NCBI GenBank assembly: GCA_903826715.1
Contig: CAIKFN010000125.1
Location: 1-35,060 of the forward strand
Length of the DNA stretch: 35,060 nt
DNA from: an uncultured Actinomycetes bacterium
GTDB taxonomy: Bacteria > Actinomycetota > Acidimicrobiia > Acidimicrobiales > RAAP-2
Reading direction: 5' to 3'
Shown here in pieces: positions 17,906-27,911 of this stretch (its first letter is position 1; the number at the start of each line of letters is the position of its first letter). The notes under the pieces were generated by a model. That model was not told the origin of the DNA. It ran no database searches and saw only the letters and a program-made list of their open reading frames with translations. The translations under genes were made by a program, and so were the position numbers.

Positions 17906-18655
17906 TTAGAGCATTACGTCGCCACCGTTTGGACCCAATGTTTGGCCAACGTAGTAGCTGCCATCAGCGGATGCGAGAAGAATCGCAGTTGGTGTGACTT
18001 CGTCAACACGGCCGAATCTTCCAATTGGTAGTTCGGCGAGCTTTGCACTTCGCCATTCTTCAGTTTCGCTGTCGAGAAGTGGCGTAATAATTGGTCCGGG
18101 GGCAATTGCGTTTACTAATACACCACGTGTAGATACTTCTCGTGCCAGTGACTTTGTGAGTCCGATAATCCCAGCCTTCGACGCGCTGTAGTGAGCAACT
18201 GCTCCCCCACCAATTTGACCGAGCTGCGAAGCAATGTTGATTATTCGCCCTTCACCGCGCTCGAGCATTGGATTGATAAATGCACGAATGCAGAGAAAAG
18301 TACCTCTTAAATTCGTGTTCAGAACTCGGTCCCAGTCAGCTACAGACAAATTCTCTACAAGAGATTCAGTGAAGATACCAGCGTTATTTACAAGTATGTC
18401 AACTCGTCCAAACTCATCAATTGCAACTCGAGCAAGATTCGAAACACTTTTTTCGTCAGCAACATCAGTCTGTACAAATAATGACCTTCTGCCATGAGCC
18501 TTAATTGCGCTTAAAGTTTCTGCCGCAGCTTCAGGGCCAGAAAGATCAGCCACAATTACATCGGCGCCTTCTGATGCAAAGGCGATTGCAATGCCTTGAC
18601 CAATTCCTGAAGACGCACCCGTAACCAAAGCAATCTTATTTTCAAGGCGCATCAT
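17906..18655 (-). CDS. Short-chain dehydrogenase/reductase
   Basis: TGASSGIGQGIA, NNAG, YSASKAG; start at MMRLENKIALVTG gives an ATGA overlap with the upstream gene. Confidence 0.92.
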   Translation of the reverse strand: MMRLENKIALVTGASSGIGQGIAIAFASEGADVIVADLSGPEAAAETLSAIKAHGRRSLFVQTDVADEKSVSNLARVAIDEFGRVDILVNNAGIFTESLVENLSVADWDRVLNTNLRGTFLCIRAFINPMLERGEGRIINIASQLGQIGGGAVAHYSASKAGIIGLTKSLAREVSTRGVLVNAIAPGPIITPLLDSETEEWRSAKLAELPIGRFGRVDEVTPTAILLASADGSYYVGQTLGPNGGDVML

Positions 18656-19329
18656 TGAATTGCTTCCTTCCATAGTTTTGAGATTGTTGAAGTTGTTGCG
18701 ATGTCAAAGCGATTACTCATCAGAAGCATTGAAGCATCATGTTGAGACTTATCATCACTACCAACTGCATCTTCAGCAATTGTGACGAAATAATTTGCAA
18801 ACAGCGCGTCTCTTGCAGTTGACTCAACGCAACCTTCGGTGGTGCAACCAGCGATAACAACGCACTGGATTGCATTGCTTCGAAGCAGAAGATCTAGATT
18901 GGTGCCCCAAAAACCGCTGGAACGATATTTCAGCACAACAAATTCTCCCTTAGTTGGCTCAAACCCTGCAGAGAAGTTATGACCAGTTGTTCCAGGAATT
19001 GTGTAACGAAGAGCTGGCAAGTCCTCACGTGCAGCCATGTGCATTCGAAGATTGAAGCGAATTTGTGCTGGCGAATCACTGCCACGGGCATCAAGAGCAG
19101 TATTTTGAAGGTGAATAACAGAAACCCCGTGTTCGCGAGCAGATTCGAGCAGTTCGCGGACACGGGGTTTTACTGTTTCATACATCGAAAGATCAATTCC
19201 CATTTTCCCAAAGACACCATCAGAATCAATGAAGTCTTTTTGCATGTCGATGACAATTAAGGCAGTGTGTTTAGGATCCACCAGTTCTGATAGTTCACTA
19301 AATACTTCTTTGCCATCAACAATGATCAT
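18652..19329 (-). CDS. Isochorismatase-family cysteine hydrolase
   Basis: ALIVIDMQKDF and CVVIAGCTTEGCVESTARDA. Confidence 0.92.
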   Translation of the reverse strand: MIIVDGKEVFSELSELVDPKHTALIVIDMQKDFIDSDGVFGKMGIDLSMYETVKPRVRELLESAREHGVSVIHLQNTALDARGSDSPAQIRFNLRMHMAAREDLPALRYTIPGTTGHNFSAGFEPTKGEFVVLKYRSSGFWGTNLDLLLRSNAIQCVVIAGCTTEGCVESTARDALFANYFVTIAEDAVGSDDKSQHDASMLLMSNRFDIATTSTISKLWKEAIQ

Positions 19330-19346
19330 GGATGAATCTTTTTAAA

Positions 19347-20789
19347 TCAATTGCCATGATGATGAGCAAACTCATCATCATTAATGAACTGACCGAGAGA
19401 ATTAATCTTCTCTGGAGAATTCTTTCTGTAGAGCAACAACAGAGCAGTTCCCAAGGCGAGCCAACCAAGAACAATCCATGGCACGAGGCTGAATGGCCAA
19501 CTTTGACCCGGCTTTGCAACACTCCACAGCGGGTAGGCCAGCGCAATGATTCCAAGCACTGGAATAACAATGTGGCGACCAGTGCTTCGGTCATTTCGCT
19601 TCCAGAAGTACTTAATTAGCGCAATGTTTGAGAGACAGTAGACAATCACGATGGCAACTGTTCCAATGGTTCCAGTGAACCCATAGTTTCCACTCGCACC
19701 AGGTCCGAGCCACTCACCTCCAGCAATTCCAGCAACAACAGTAAACACCGTTTGCGCTGCAATTGCGCCATATGGTGAGTACCAGTCTTTGTGAACTTTT
19801 CCTATTGACTTTGGCAGAATCTGGTCACGTCCCATTGAGAACATAACGCGAACAGTCGTATTGTGAATTGCCATAAAGCAACTAAACAATCCGGCAATCG
19901 CTGCAAGCTCAATTGGTTGTAGCAACCAGTGAGCGTAGTGGTGTCCAAGTGTCACAAAAGGATTTGGATCACCCAAGAACTTAAGCAAGTTTGCGTGGTT
20001 GTTGAGTCCATATCCTGAAGTTAGCGCGTACATAACAATTACATAGAAAATTCCAACAGCGAATAGTGCTGAGTTAACTGCTAGTGGAACGTTCTTCTTA
20101 GGATCGCGGGTTTCTTCTCCCAACGTTGCAGCGGCGTCAAAGCCAATGAACGAAAGAATTCCAAAAACAACACCAAGTCCAACGCCAGAGATTCCATGAG
20201 GTGAAGATCCAGGATTGAAGTAGCTAAGTGTATTTCCGTGACCTGCATGGAAAATCGCAAGAATGGCAAGAACAAGGAAGATGATTACTTCGAGTACCAA
20301 TAGGAATAGGTCAACATTCACTGAAGCTCGAATCGAACGAATTGAAAGCCCGAGAATCAAAACCATTCCAATTAACGAAAAGACCCACCAAGGAACATTC
20401 GAATTGAAAGTTGCAACAAAGTAGTCATGAACGAATGAGCCAAACGCAGAAAACAGTCCTGGAGCCAATAATGCGTAGCCCATCCAAAATAGCCACCCTG
20501 TGAAGAATCCAGCTGTTGGCCCTATGCCTGCTCGGTTAAACGTATAAAACGATCCAGACGACGGAAGTAACTTCGAAAACTGAACAACTGTATTTCCTGT
20601 CAACAAGCACGCAATGAATGCAAGCAGGAATGACAGAGGCAGCGCGGAACCGGCTTGTGGCGCTGCTGCTGGTGCATTCAAGACAACTGCAAGTACGGGC
20701 GCCATTGCTGCAGCGGCTAATGCAATTCCATTTGGAACGCTGAGCACACCTTTCTGCAATGACTGTTGTGAATCTTTATTTAACGACAT
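19347..20789 (-). CDS. APC-superfamily amino acid/amine permease
   Basis: 12-TM-like hydrophobic profile; FIGFDAAATLGEETRDPKKNVPLAV. Confidence 0.92.
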   Translation of the reverse strand: MSLNKDSQQSLQKGVLSVPNGIALAAAAMAPVLAVVLNAPAAAPQAGSALPLSFLLAFIACLLTGNTVVQFSKLLPSSGSFYTFNRAGIGPTAGFFTGWLFWMGYALLAPGLFSAFGSFVHDYFVATFNSNVPWWVFSLIGMVLILGLSIRSIRASVNVDLFLLVLEVIIFLVLAILAIFHAGHGNTLSYFNPGSSPHGISGVGLGVVFGILSFIGFDAAATLGEETRDPKKNVPLAVNSALFAVGIFYVIVMYALTSGYGLNNHANLLKFLGDPNPFVTLGHHYAHWLLQPIELAAIAGLFSCFMAIHNTTVRVMFSMGRDQILPKSIGKVHKDWYSPYGAIAAQTVFTVVAGIAGGEWLGPGASGNYGFTGTIGTVAIVIVYCLSNIALIKYFWKRNDRSTGRHIVIPVLGIIALAYPLWSVAKPGQSWPFSLVPWIVLGWLALGTALLLLYRKNSPEKINSLGQFINDDEFAHHHGN

Positions 20790-20961
20790 TTGGGCCCCCC
20801 AAGTTAGGTACTGCTGTAATAGATTTGTAATCTATCAGCGTGAAAGACTCCAGTGATGTCAATAAAAAAACCCTGATCAAAACCTATTTAATTACATAGT
20901 AATCACAAAGTCAAGGTTTGGCGGAAGGACGAAGATTCAATTGAATATTGACTACTAATTG

Positions 20962-21840
20962 CTATTTTGAAGAAATGTCTCGTGCAATTTCCTCAAGGTG
21001 GTTGAACCAAATCGACATATGACCATCTTGGGAGAAGTGCTGGGCGGTAGACCTGGGAACCGTTTTAGTGAGCCAGTCACCATGTGACGCAGGAACCATT
21101 AAGTCATTGCTTCCGTACCAAAAAGATGTTGGGACCTTAATGTCTTGGACTGAAAAGCCCCATGGTTTTAGAAATGCACGATCATCATCAAAGAAGCCGT
21201 CGCTCCCCTTCGAAAACCCATGCACATAGTCGTTTGCTGCACGTTCACGTAGATGAAGTGGAGACCAGGCCTGTTTGTCAACTTCTGACATAACGTCACC
21301 AAAAAGATCAATAACGTTGCTAGGTGTTGCATGCTTAAATGTTTCACCAGCTGAGCGAACGTGCTCGTCGTATTCTGGGCCACCTTGCTTAGCGAGCTCA
21401 AATTCATCAATGTTTCCTTGGCCCATTCCTTCTGTCCAGTCAAAGTCAGCATCGATAGGAGCAACACCAGCAACTGAAAGTGCGCCTGTGCAGCGAGGAT
21501 CAAGCGCAGCACATGCAAGTGTATGTGGTCCACCGCCGCTCCAGCCAACCGAGACGTACGAAGAGCGTCTTTCTTTGTCAAGAATTGCCCCAACATCACC
21601 AACAACAGAACTGACGCTTCTGCCAATGTTGCGGTCTGAGTTTCCATAGCCTGCACGGCTATAGCTGATTACAAAGAAATCGCCCATAGCGAGTAACTCT
21701 TGGTAATGCATGAAGGTGAGTAAGCATCCAGGGGTACCATGATGAAATACGACGGTCTTTCCATCTGGGTTTCCAACAGTGCCATATTCAAAGTTGCGCC
21801 CATCGGAAGTCTTTATTGCATGATGTTGAAGTTCTGTCAT
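20962..21840 (-). CDS. Alpha/beta hydrolase
   Basis: VVFHHGTPGC, YVSVGWSGGGPHTLACAAL; start chosen at MTELQHHAIKT inside the 20962-21864 ORF. Confidence 0.85.
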   Translation of the reverse strand: MTELQHHAIKTSDGRNFEYGTVGNPDGKTVVFHHGTPGCLLTFMHYQELLAMGDFFVISYSRAGYGNSDRNIGRSVSSVVGDVGAILDKERRSSYVSVGWSGGGPHTLACAALDPRCTGALSVAGVAPIDADFDWTEGMGQGNIDEFELAKQGGPEYDEHVRSAGETFKHATPSNVIDLFGDVMSEVDKQAWSPLHLRERAANDYVHGFSKGSDGFFDDDRAFLKPWGFSVQDIKVPTSFWYGSNDLMVPASHGDWLTKTVPRSTAQHFSQDGHMSIWFNHLEEIARDISSK

Positions 21841-21863
21841 GTTCCTAACCAAATTTCTACGCA

Positions 21864-22017
21864 AACTATAGCCATTGACTCTGTTTACAGAATTGACAAA
21901 TTAAGGCAATTCCCTGCATTTCACCCGGGGAGCAAATTTCTTAATATTTGGCTACTATATCCAACTATCAGATCAGATCTGTAAATAGCCTGGGGGGGCT
22001 TATGAGCAACGAGAATC
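21864..22017 (+). repeat. Promoter/5'-gene direct repeat, copy 1
   Basis: About 95 percent identical by eye to 29205-29357, through the shared ATGAGCAACGAGAATC. Confidence 0.9.
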
Positions 22018-22049
22018 TCAAAACCATTTGGCCCAACGAGACGAACTAA
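22002..22049 (+). pseudogene. Remnant of a paralog of the 29342-30241 membrane protein gene
   Basis: ATGAGCAACGAGAATC joined to CATTTGGCCCaACGAgAC, matching the start and a point about 85 nt downstream in the intact gene; stops after 15 codons; SD-like GGAGGG is GGGGGGG here. Confidence 0.65.
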
Positions 22050-22055
22050 ATTTTC

Positions 22056-23351
22056 TTACTTAGCCACAAATGGATTCTGTGCGTATTCCGCTGATAAGAC
22101 TCGACCAAGAATCGTTGAACCAGCCTCCCAAGTAATTCCGTAAACATTTTTGAATGCCTGGGCGAATGTGTCGCCATCTGCCTCTCGTGCAATGAGCGCC
22201 ATAGTTGATTGTGGCCCCGCAATCGCAACTAAAGCCTCTGTTGCAGCCATACCAACTGAGTACCCCATTTTGTATAGTGGGCCATTTTGATAACACGAGT
22301 TTGAAACAGATTCATTTGGTATTTGTGAGTAGAGGTAAGACTTAAGTGCTGCAGCTGTCCACCCTGGAAACTTTGGATCGAGCGGACCACTTGAAACTGT
22401 GGCATTTCTTTTATCTAAATATTGAGAAAGTGTCGGAGATGCCGCAGCGATACCAGTCGCATTAGGTTGGCCCTCATGAATCCAGCACGGAGTCGTGATA
22501 TGAACGTAATAGGACCGAGCAGTGCTAGCGGTACCAATAAATTGTGCTGCCTGAACGGTGTGGGTATATTCATGTGAAACTTCGCCACTCTGAGTCGGAT
22601 CCCAAGGATGCTGAGGGTCTGCAGTGGTTACTCCAAGCATCATAAGACTGTCTTTTGACTTATCTATTCCCCCAGCATTTCCGGCATAGCAATCTCCCAT
22701 CGGGCCAGTAGTTTGACCTGGCTTACTTGATTTTGAGCAAGTTTGCTGAACGAGGTGCAGAGCTTCCTGTGGATCCTGTGGAGTCGCATATCCCTTCACC
22801 TTGAATATGGTCTTAAATTGCTGCTGAGCCCAATTGGTATCAAGATTGTTGTAAGCAATAATGTTCACAAAAGATGATTGCTGGAATCCTTCCCAGAGGC
22901 GAAATTCTTTGCTGAGCAATGATTCTTCTAAAGTTTTGGTTACTGACGTTGTTTTAGGCCCTACATAAAGTGCATGAGGGACAACGATTGAAGAATTCTT
23001 CGTAATTACGTTCTGAACATTCTGGTATGCAACTGATGGAATATCAGCAATGTGCGACATCACATTTGCAAATGTAATTGCATTTGGGCCTGTTGCTTCT
23101 GGGATCGGCAACACAATTGGAATTTTTGCTTTAAAAGATGTTGGTGTGCCGTCATCCCACTGAAAGTGATCTTGTCGACCTTCCGCCTGGCAGATGTAGC
23201 GTTTCCCGCCAGATATTTGAGTAGCTCCGGCGGTGGTGCAAGAGACTCCGGCTTTTGCGCTGGATGCTTGCGCGGTTCCAACAAAAGTAGTTGAAATTCC
23301 AATGACCAATACAGCTGAAATAAGAATCAAATTTGGCTTTTTCATAAACAC
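22056..23351 (-). CDS. Secreted zinc metallopeptidase-like protein
   Basis: Signal peptide; SHEYTHTVQ (HExxH) and downstream CWIHEGQPN; N-terminal VSCTTAGATQISGGKRYICQ motif common in actinobacterial secreted proteins. Confidence 0.65.
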   Translation of the reverse strand: MFMKKPNLILISAVLVIGISTTFVGTAQASSAKAGVSCTTAGATQISGGKRYICQAEGRQDHFQWDDGTPTSFKAKIPIVLPIPEATGPNAITFANVMSHIADIPSVAYQNVQNVITKNSSIVVPHALYVGPKTTSVTKTLEESLLSKEFRLWEGFQQSSFVNIIAYNNLDTNWAQQQFKTIFKVKGYATPQDPQEALHLVQQTCSKSSKPGQTTGPMGDCYAGNAGGIDKSKDSLMMLGVTTADPQHPWDPTQSGEVSHEYTHTVQAAQFIGTASTARSYYVHITTPCWIHEGQPNATGIAAASPTLSQYLDKRNATVSSGPLDPKFPGWTAAALKSYLYSQIPNESVSNSCYQNGPLYKMGYSVGMAATEALVAIAGPQSTMALIAREADGDTFAQAFKNVYGITWEAGSTILGRVLSAEYAQNPFVAK

Positions 23352-23512
23352 ACTTTAGGGTCTGCTGAGCTCTCCGTAGATGATTAGATAAGTAAACCTT
23401 TTGGCAATTTCTGCGATATTCATCAAACCAGGGCTTGCGTCATACCAGATTTAACTCCAATTGAACATTGAAGATGGACCTCACATTAGAAATAAATCGT
23501 TCTAGGCAAGAC

Positions 23513-24919
23513 TTATTTTGTGGTTTGCGACGAAGTGTCTTTAGGTCTTCTTAAGTGCCAGTCAGTTTCTTTCTGATACAAATCAGCAATCGAACAAAGC
23601 ATGAATTCTGAATGTGCTGGGCCAATTAGCTGTGCACCTATTGGTAGCGACTCACCTGTGAAGCCACACGGCAAAGAAATTGAAGGAAGGTGAGACAGAC
23701 TCCAGGGATAAGCAAACTTGTGTAGCTCTGCAGTTGTTGCGATCATTTCGCTATCAGCAATAAAAGTTGGTGACCTTGGAATTGTTGGAGTCAGCACAAA
23801 ATCTACTGAGTCCATCACAGAATTAATTGATCGACGCGACTCAAGTACAGAGTGATAGAGCTCTGCGACTTTCCAACCTTCAAGTTCATAACCCAGGTCA
23901 AGTCTTCTTGCGACATCATCGCCAAATTTCGACCGGTCACTCTCCAACCGCTCAATATGAATAGAAAGTGCTTCGGCTCTAATAACTTGACTGGTGAGAC
24001 TCATTGCATCCTCTGCACCAGGGACATCAATGTCGGCAACAATGACTGCTCCAAATTCTTCTAGTTTCCTAGCGAATTCCAGTACAGCTTCACCAATGCC
24101 TGCTTCCAGATTCTCGAAAAAATACTTTCGAGGAATTCCAACTCGAACTCCAGACAATTTTGAAGCTGGATCAATTTGAGTGCGACGGCCAGCATATGAA
24201 ATGCTCTGGGGATCTTGTGGGTCATATCCAACTATCACGCCGAAAATACTTGCAACATCACTTGCCCGACGAGCCATTGGACCAACGGTGTCAAAGGAAG
24301 GGCTGATGTGAAATACACCATGATTGCTGACTGTCCCCATGGTGGGTCTCAGCCCTGTGATGCCAACCATGCTCGAAGGGCAACGAATCGATCCTCCGGT
24401 GTCGGTGCCAAGAGCACCAATTGACCAATCTGACGCAATTGCTGCAGCTGATCCCCCACTTGAACCACCCGGAATTCTCTCAGTATCCCAAGGATTTCTA
24501 ACGGGACCAAAATGCGCATTGTTATTAGTTCCACCATAAGCAAACTCGTGGAGACTTGCTTTGCCCAAAATCACTGCCCCGGCTGCGCGCAACTTACTCA
24601 CCACAGTCGCATCATTACTTGCAACTCGGTCGGCAAACCATTTAGATCCTCGTGTGCAGCGAGCACCCGCAACATCAATATTGTCTTTGACAACTATTGG
24701 TAGTCCGTCGAGTGGAGCTGGTGTTCCTTGATCTCGAAGTGCCTGTAAACGTTCAGCGTCAGCCATGGCTGAATCATCCATGACAGTAATGAGCGCATTT
24801 ATGTTTCTAGTATCGCTCTTGATTCGCTCAAGTAGTTCATTCGTTACTGTTCGAATGTCAGATTTAGCTCGCAGTTGCGGAGAATCCCATCCACTGTCTG
24901 AATCATTTGAGAAGTCCAT
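23513..24919 (-). CDS. Amidase signature family amidase
   Basis: GLPIVVKDNIDVAG, PGGSSGGSAAAIASDWSIGALGTDTGGSIRCPSSMVGITGLRPT. Confidence 0.95.
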   Translation of the reverse strand: MDFSNDSDSGWDSPQLRAKSDIRTVTNELLERIKSDTRNINALITVMDDSAMADAERLQALRDQGTPAPLDGLPIVVKDNIDVAGARCTRGSKWFADRVASNDATVVSKLRAAGAVILGKASLHEFAYGGTNNNAHFGPVRNPWDTERIPGGSSGGSAAAIASDWSIGALGTDTGGSIRCPSSMVGITGLRPTMGTVSNHGVFHISPSFDTVGPMARRASDVASIFGVIVGYDPQDPQSISYAGRRTQIDPASKLSGVRVGIPRKYFFENLEAGIGEAVLEFARKLEEFGAVIVADIDVPGAEDAMSLTSQVIRAEALSIHIERLESDRSKFGDDVARRLDLGYELEGWKVAELYHSVLESRRSINSVMDSVDFVLTPTIPRSPTFIADSEMIATTAELHKFAYPWSLSHLPSISLPCGFTGESLPIGAQLIGPAHSEFMLCSIADLYQKETDWHLRRPKDTSSQTTK

Positions 24920-24920
24920 C

Positions 24921-25829
24921 TCAGATGTTTTCCTTCTTCGACCCGAGAATATCTAGTAGCCGCAGCTGTTCTTTTGCACGGTAATAAAGGGGGTAATCAA
25001 TAAAAACTCCATCGACGCGAATTGCTGCCAGTCCGCGAGACTCTGCGTTTTCGAATTCTTCAACAATCTTCTTGAACGATGCAATTTCTGTCGTAGTTAA
25101 TTTTGAGTATTCGTCCTGAACAGTGGCAACTTGTTTTGGATAAACAACAACTCGACCTGAGAACCCCAGGCTTCTCGAGATGCGAGTGTTAATTCGTAGT
25201 CCTTCGTCATCTTCAATATTTATATAAGGACCATCTAGAGGTGCGCCTAATCCAGCCGCCCTGGAAGCAACAACAATCTTTGAGCGAGCGTAGAGAATTT
25301 CATTGCCATCACGCGAAAGGGTGACGCCAATGTCGTTGGAGAAGTCACCACATCCAAATATGACTTTTTCTACTCTTTCAGGAGCATTGCCAAGTATTTC
25401 GTCACAGCGAACAAGACCTAGCGCTGTCTCAATTAATACAACGAGCCTGATGCTTCCCTCTTCTAGACCAGCGGACTTCTCAGCTAATGCAATCAACTGA
25501 TCAACTTCGTGCAAAGTGTTTACGTCTTGAACCTTAGGAATAACTATGCCGTCAAGACCGGGGCTCACCACAGCTGCGATGTCGCCAGCCATGAGCCCAG
25601 TCTCAATTGAGTTAACTCTGACTAATACAATTTCGGTTTTCTTCTTTACGCTGAGAATTGCGTCCTTGACAATTGCTCTGGCCGTGATCTTTTCATCATC
25701 AGCAACCGCATCTTCGAGGTCTAACGCAACAGCATCAGAGGCAAAATCACCGACACGGCTGAGCTTATGAGCATCATTTCCCGGGCAAAATAAAAGAGAC
25801 CTCATTGGCTTAGCGCTCCAAGCGTTCAT
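24921..25829 (-). CDS. HpcH/HpaI (CitE-like) CoA-ester lyase
   Basis: MRSLLFCPGNDAHKL, DAVALDLEDAV, GIVIPKVQ, VVLIETALGL, FGCGDFSNDIG, YPKQV. Confidence 0.92.
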   Translation of the reverse strand: MNAWSAKPMRSLLFCPGNDAHKLSRVGDFASDAVALDLEDAVADDEKITARAIVKDAILSVKKKTEIVLVRVNSIETGLMAGDIAAVVSPGLDGIVIPKVQDVNTLHEVDQLIALAEKSAGLEEGSIRLVVLIETALGLVRCDEILGNAPERVEKVIFGCGDFSNDIGVTLSRDGNEILYARSKIVVASRAAGLGAPLDGPYINIEDDEGLRINTRISRSLGFSGRVVVYPKQVATVQDEYSKLTTTEIASFKKIVEEFENAESRGLAAIRVDGVFIDYPLYYRAKEQLRLLDILGSKKENI

Positions 25830-25838
25830 AGCAATATC

Positions 25839-26879
25839 CTACGAATCAAGCTCTGGAACAAGAATTACTTTGCCGAAATTAGCTCGCTTGGCTAATACTT
25901 CATGGGCATCTGCCGCTTCATGAAGTGGAAACCTCTGATGAATTTCAGTTTTAAAGGTACCGTCACCAACAAGATTCAATACGTGTTGAATTTCAGTGAC
26001 TGTGGCCCTAACTGATCCGAGAAGACTTGTCTGTCGTCGAAAGAGACTGATTACGTCAACCGGCACTGTTTCACCAGCGTGAGCGCCGACAGTAACGAGT
26101 CTTCCGTTCTGTGAAAGTGCCTGGATGCTCTTTACGAGCACGTCGCCTCCAACACTTTCCATAACAACATTGACGCCATGGCCATCAGTCAGCTCCAAGA
26201 CTGCTTGCGCTAAATCGTGCGTGTTGTAGTTGACTCCAGCTACTGCACCATTAGCAATTGCACGACTAATTTTCTCATCGCTACCTGCAGAAACAATTAC
26301 TCGACCACCGAGGAGACGTGCAACTTGGAGAGCTGCAATTCCAATTCCACTGCCCGCTGCATTAACGAGCACCGTCTCATTGACCTGCAGATTGGCTCGA
26401 GCTTTGAGAGCATGCCAAGCAGAACTGAACGTTACCTGTGCTGCTGCAGCGTCTTCAAAGGAAAGATTGTCCGGCAGAGGGATAATCGCACGACTTGGAG
26501 CTACTACGTGACTTGCGTACCCACCAGGTAACTGAACACCAAACAACTGGGTATTTGCGCATGATTCCTCTTGGCCTTGCTGGCACCAATTGCACTCCCC
26601 ACAGTGAACCTGGTGAAGAGCTGTAACTCTGTCACCAACCTTTATGCCCGATACTTCAGAACCAATCGAGTCAACAACGCCGGCATATTCAAGACCCAAG
26701 GTATGTGGAAGTGAAATTGGTAGTCGTGAGCTTCCATCACGAATGTCAAGGTCAACATGATTAAGGGCACACGCTCTCACCGTAATAAGAACGTCGTCTC
26801 TCCCCAGCTTCGGAGTATCGAATTCTTCAAGCTTTAGAACGCCCGGGCCACCGTACTCGTGGAATCTAACTGCCTTCAT
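25839..26879 (-). CDS. Zinc-dependent MDR alcohol dehydrogenase
   Basis: LGLEYAGVVDSIGSEVSGIKVGDRV, CGECNWCQQGQEESC structural zinc site, Rossmann region. Confidence 0.92.
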   Translation of the reverse strand: MKAVRFHEYGGPGVLKLEEFDTPKLGRDDVLITVRACALNHVDLDIRDGSSRLPISLPHTLGLEYAGVVDSIGSEVSGIKVGDRVTALHQVHCGECNWCQQGQEESCANTQLFGVQLPGGYASHVVAPSRAIIPLPDNLSFEDAAAAQVTFSSAWHALKARANLQVNETVLVNAAGSGIGIAALQVARLLGGRVIVSAGSDEKISRAIANGAVAGVNYNTHDLAQAVLELTDGHGVNVVMESVGGDVLVKSIQALSQNGRLVTVGAHAGETVPVDVISLFRRQTSLLGSVRATVTEIQHVLNLVGDGTFKTEIHQRFPLHEAADAHEVLAKRANFGKVILVPELDS

Positions 26880-26896
26880 TACGTATTCGCCTGTAA

Positions 26897-27862
26897 CTAA
26901 CTGGCGAATTCGTCGTGATGTTCAAGCCACCAATTAGCAATATCAATGCGGCGCATGAATATTGCATCGTCAATCCCTTGAATGTATTCAATAATTTCGC
27001 GTAACGCCGATGCACGACCCGCCTGGCCAATCCATCGTGGGTGAAGTCCAATAGACATCATCTTTGGATGGCCACTACGACCTTCGCGAAGAAGCTCGTC
27101 AACAGCGCGCTTGATCGAATCAACGAAGTCTGATGGCCCACCGTATCCTTGCGGCAAAACAAAACGAGCATCGTTGTAGGTAAGAGAATATGGGACCACT
27201 AGGTGCTCCTTACCCTTCACGGTAGTGAAATACGGCAAGTCATCGTTGTAGGCATCAGAGTCATAGACAAACCCACCTTCTTCAACAATGAGCTCTCTTG
27301 TGTTCACACTGGCTCCGTAGCGGCAGTACCAACCAAGTGGTCTCGATCCAGTTGCTTGCTTGATTCCTTCAATCGCAGCAGCAATGTGCTTCGATTCTTC
27401 TTCGCGACTTAGCGTCCACATTTCAGTCCAGCGCCATCCGTGCGAGCAAGGGTCATGACCAGCTTCGCGTATCCACTGACCAACTTCAGGGTTGCGTGCA
27501 AGGGCAACTGCAGTTGTAAAGAAGGTGGACTTAACGTCGTACTCATCAAACATACGCATCACACGCCAGATACCTGCGCGACTTCCGTATTCGTAAACAG
27601 ATTCCGCTGAAAGGTCTCGAGCATCAGCTAATAAGTAAGGAATCTCAGCAAGACCTTCATTGCGACCATCACCAGCGGGCCATGAGTACTCAGAACCCTC
27701 CTCATGATTCACAACAAGATTTACAACAAGATTTGCTCCTTGAGGCCACACAACCTTTGGCTGGTGCCGGCCGTAACCCGGAAAATTACGACGAGGTCCC
27801 GGAATATCTTTGTCAATCAGTTCCATTTGCTGTTCCTTTCTTAAGGTTACTGCTAACCACAA
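26897..27862 (-). CDS. Polysaccharide deacetylase, PuuE/allantoinase-like
   Basis: YGRHQPKVVWPQGANLVVNLVVNHEEGSEYS, EYGSRAGIWRVMRMFDEYDVKSTFF, CSHGWRW, VYDSDAYNDDLPY, GLHPRWIGQAGR. Start may be internal (MELIDKDIPG). Confidence 0.88.
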   Translation of the reverse strand: MWLAVTLRKEQQMELIDKDIPGPRRNFPGYGRHQPKVVWPQGANLVVNLVVNHEEGSEYSWPAGDGRNEGLAEIPYLLADARDLSAESVYEYGSRAGIWRVMRMFDEYDVKSTFFTTAVALARNPEVGQWIREAGHDPCSHGWRWTEMWTLSREEESKHIAAAIEGIKQATGSRPLGWYCRYGASVNTRELIVEEGGFVYDSDAYNDDLPYFTTVKGKEHLVVPYSLTYNDARFVLPQGYGGPSDFVDSIKRAVDELLREGRSGHPKMMSIGLHPRWIGQAGRASALREIIEYIQGIDDAIFMRRIDIANWWLEHHDEFAS

Positions 27863-27911
27863 TTTTTAACATTTTCTAGGACTGCCTCGAGTCCTCAAGC
27901 TACGCAAGTAC

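Noticed and set aside
21168-21656. 162-aa minus ORF and 124-aa plus ORF within the alpha/beta hydrolase
   Set aside because: Alternative frames of a clear hydrolase CDS; no family features.
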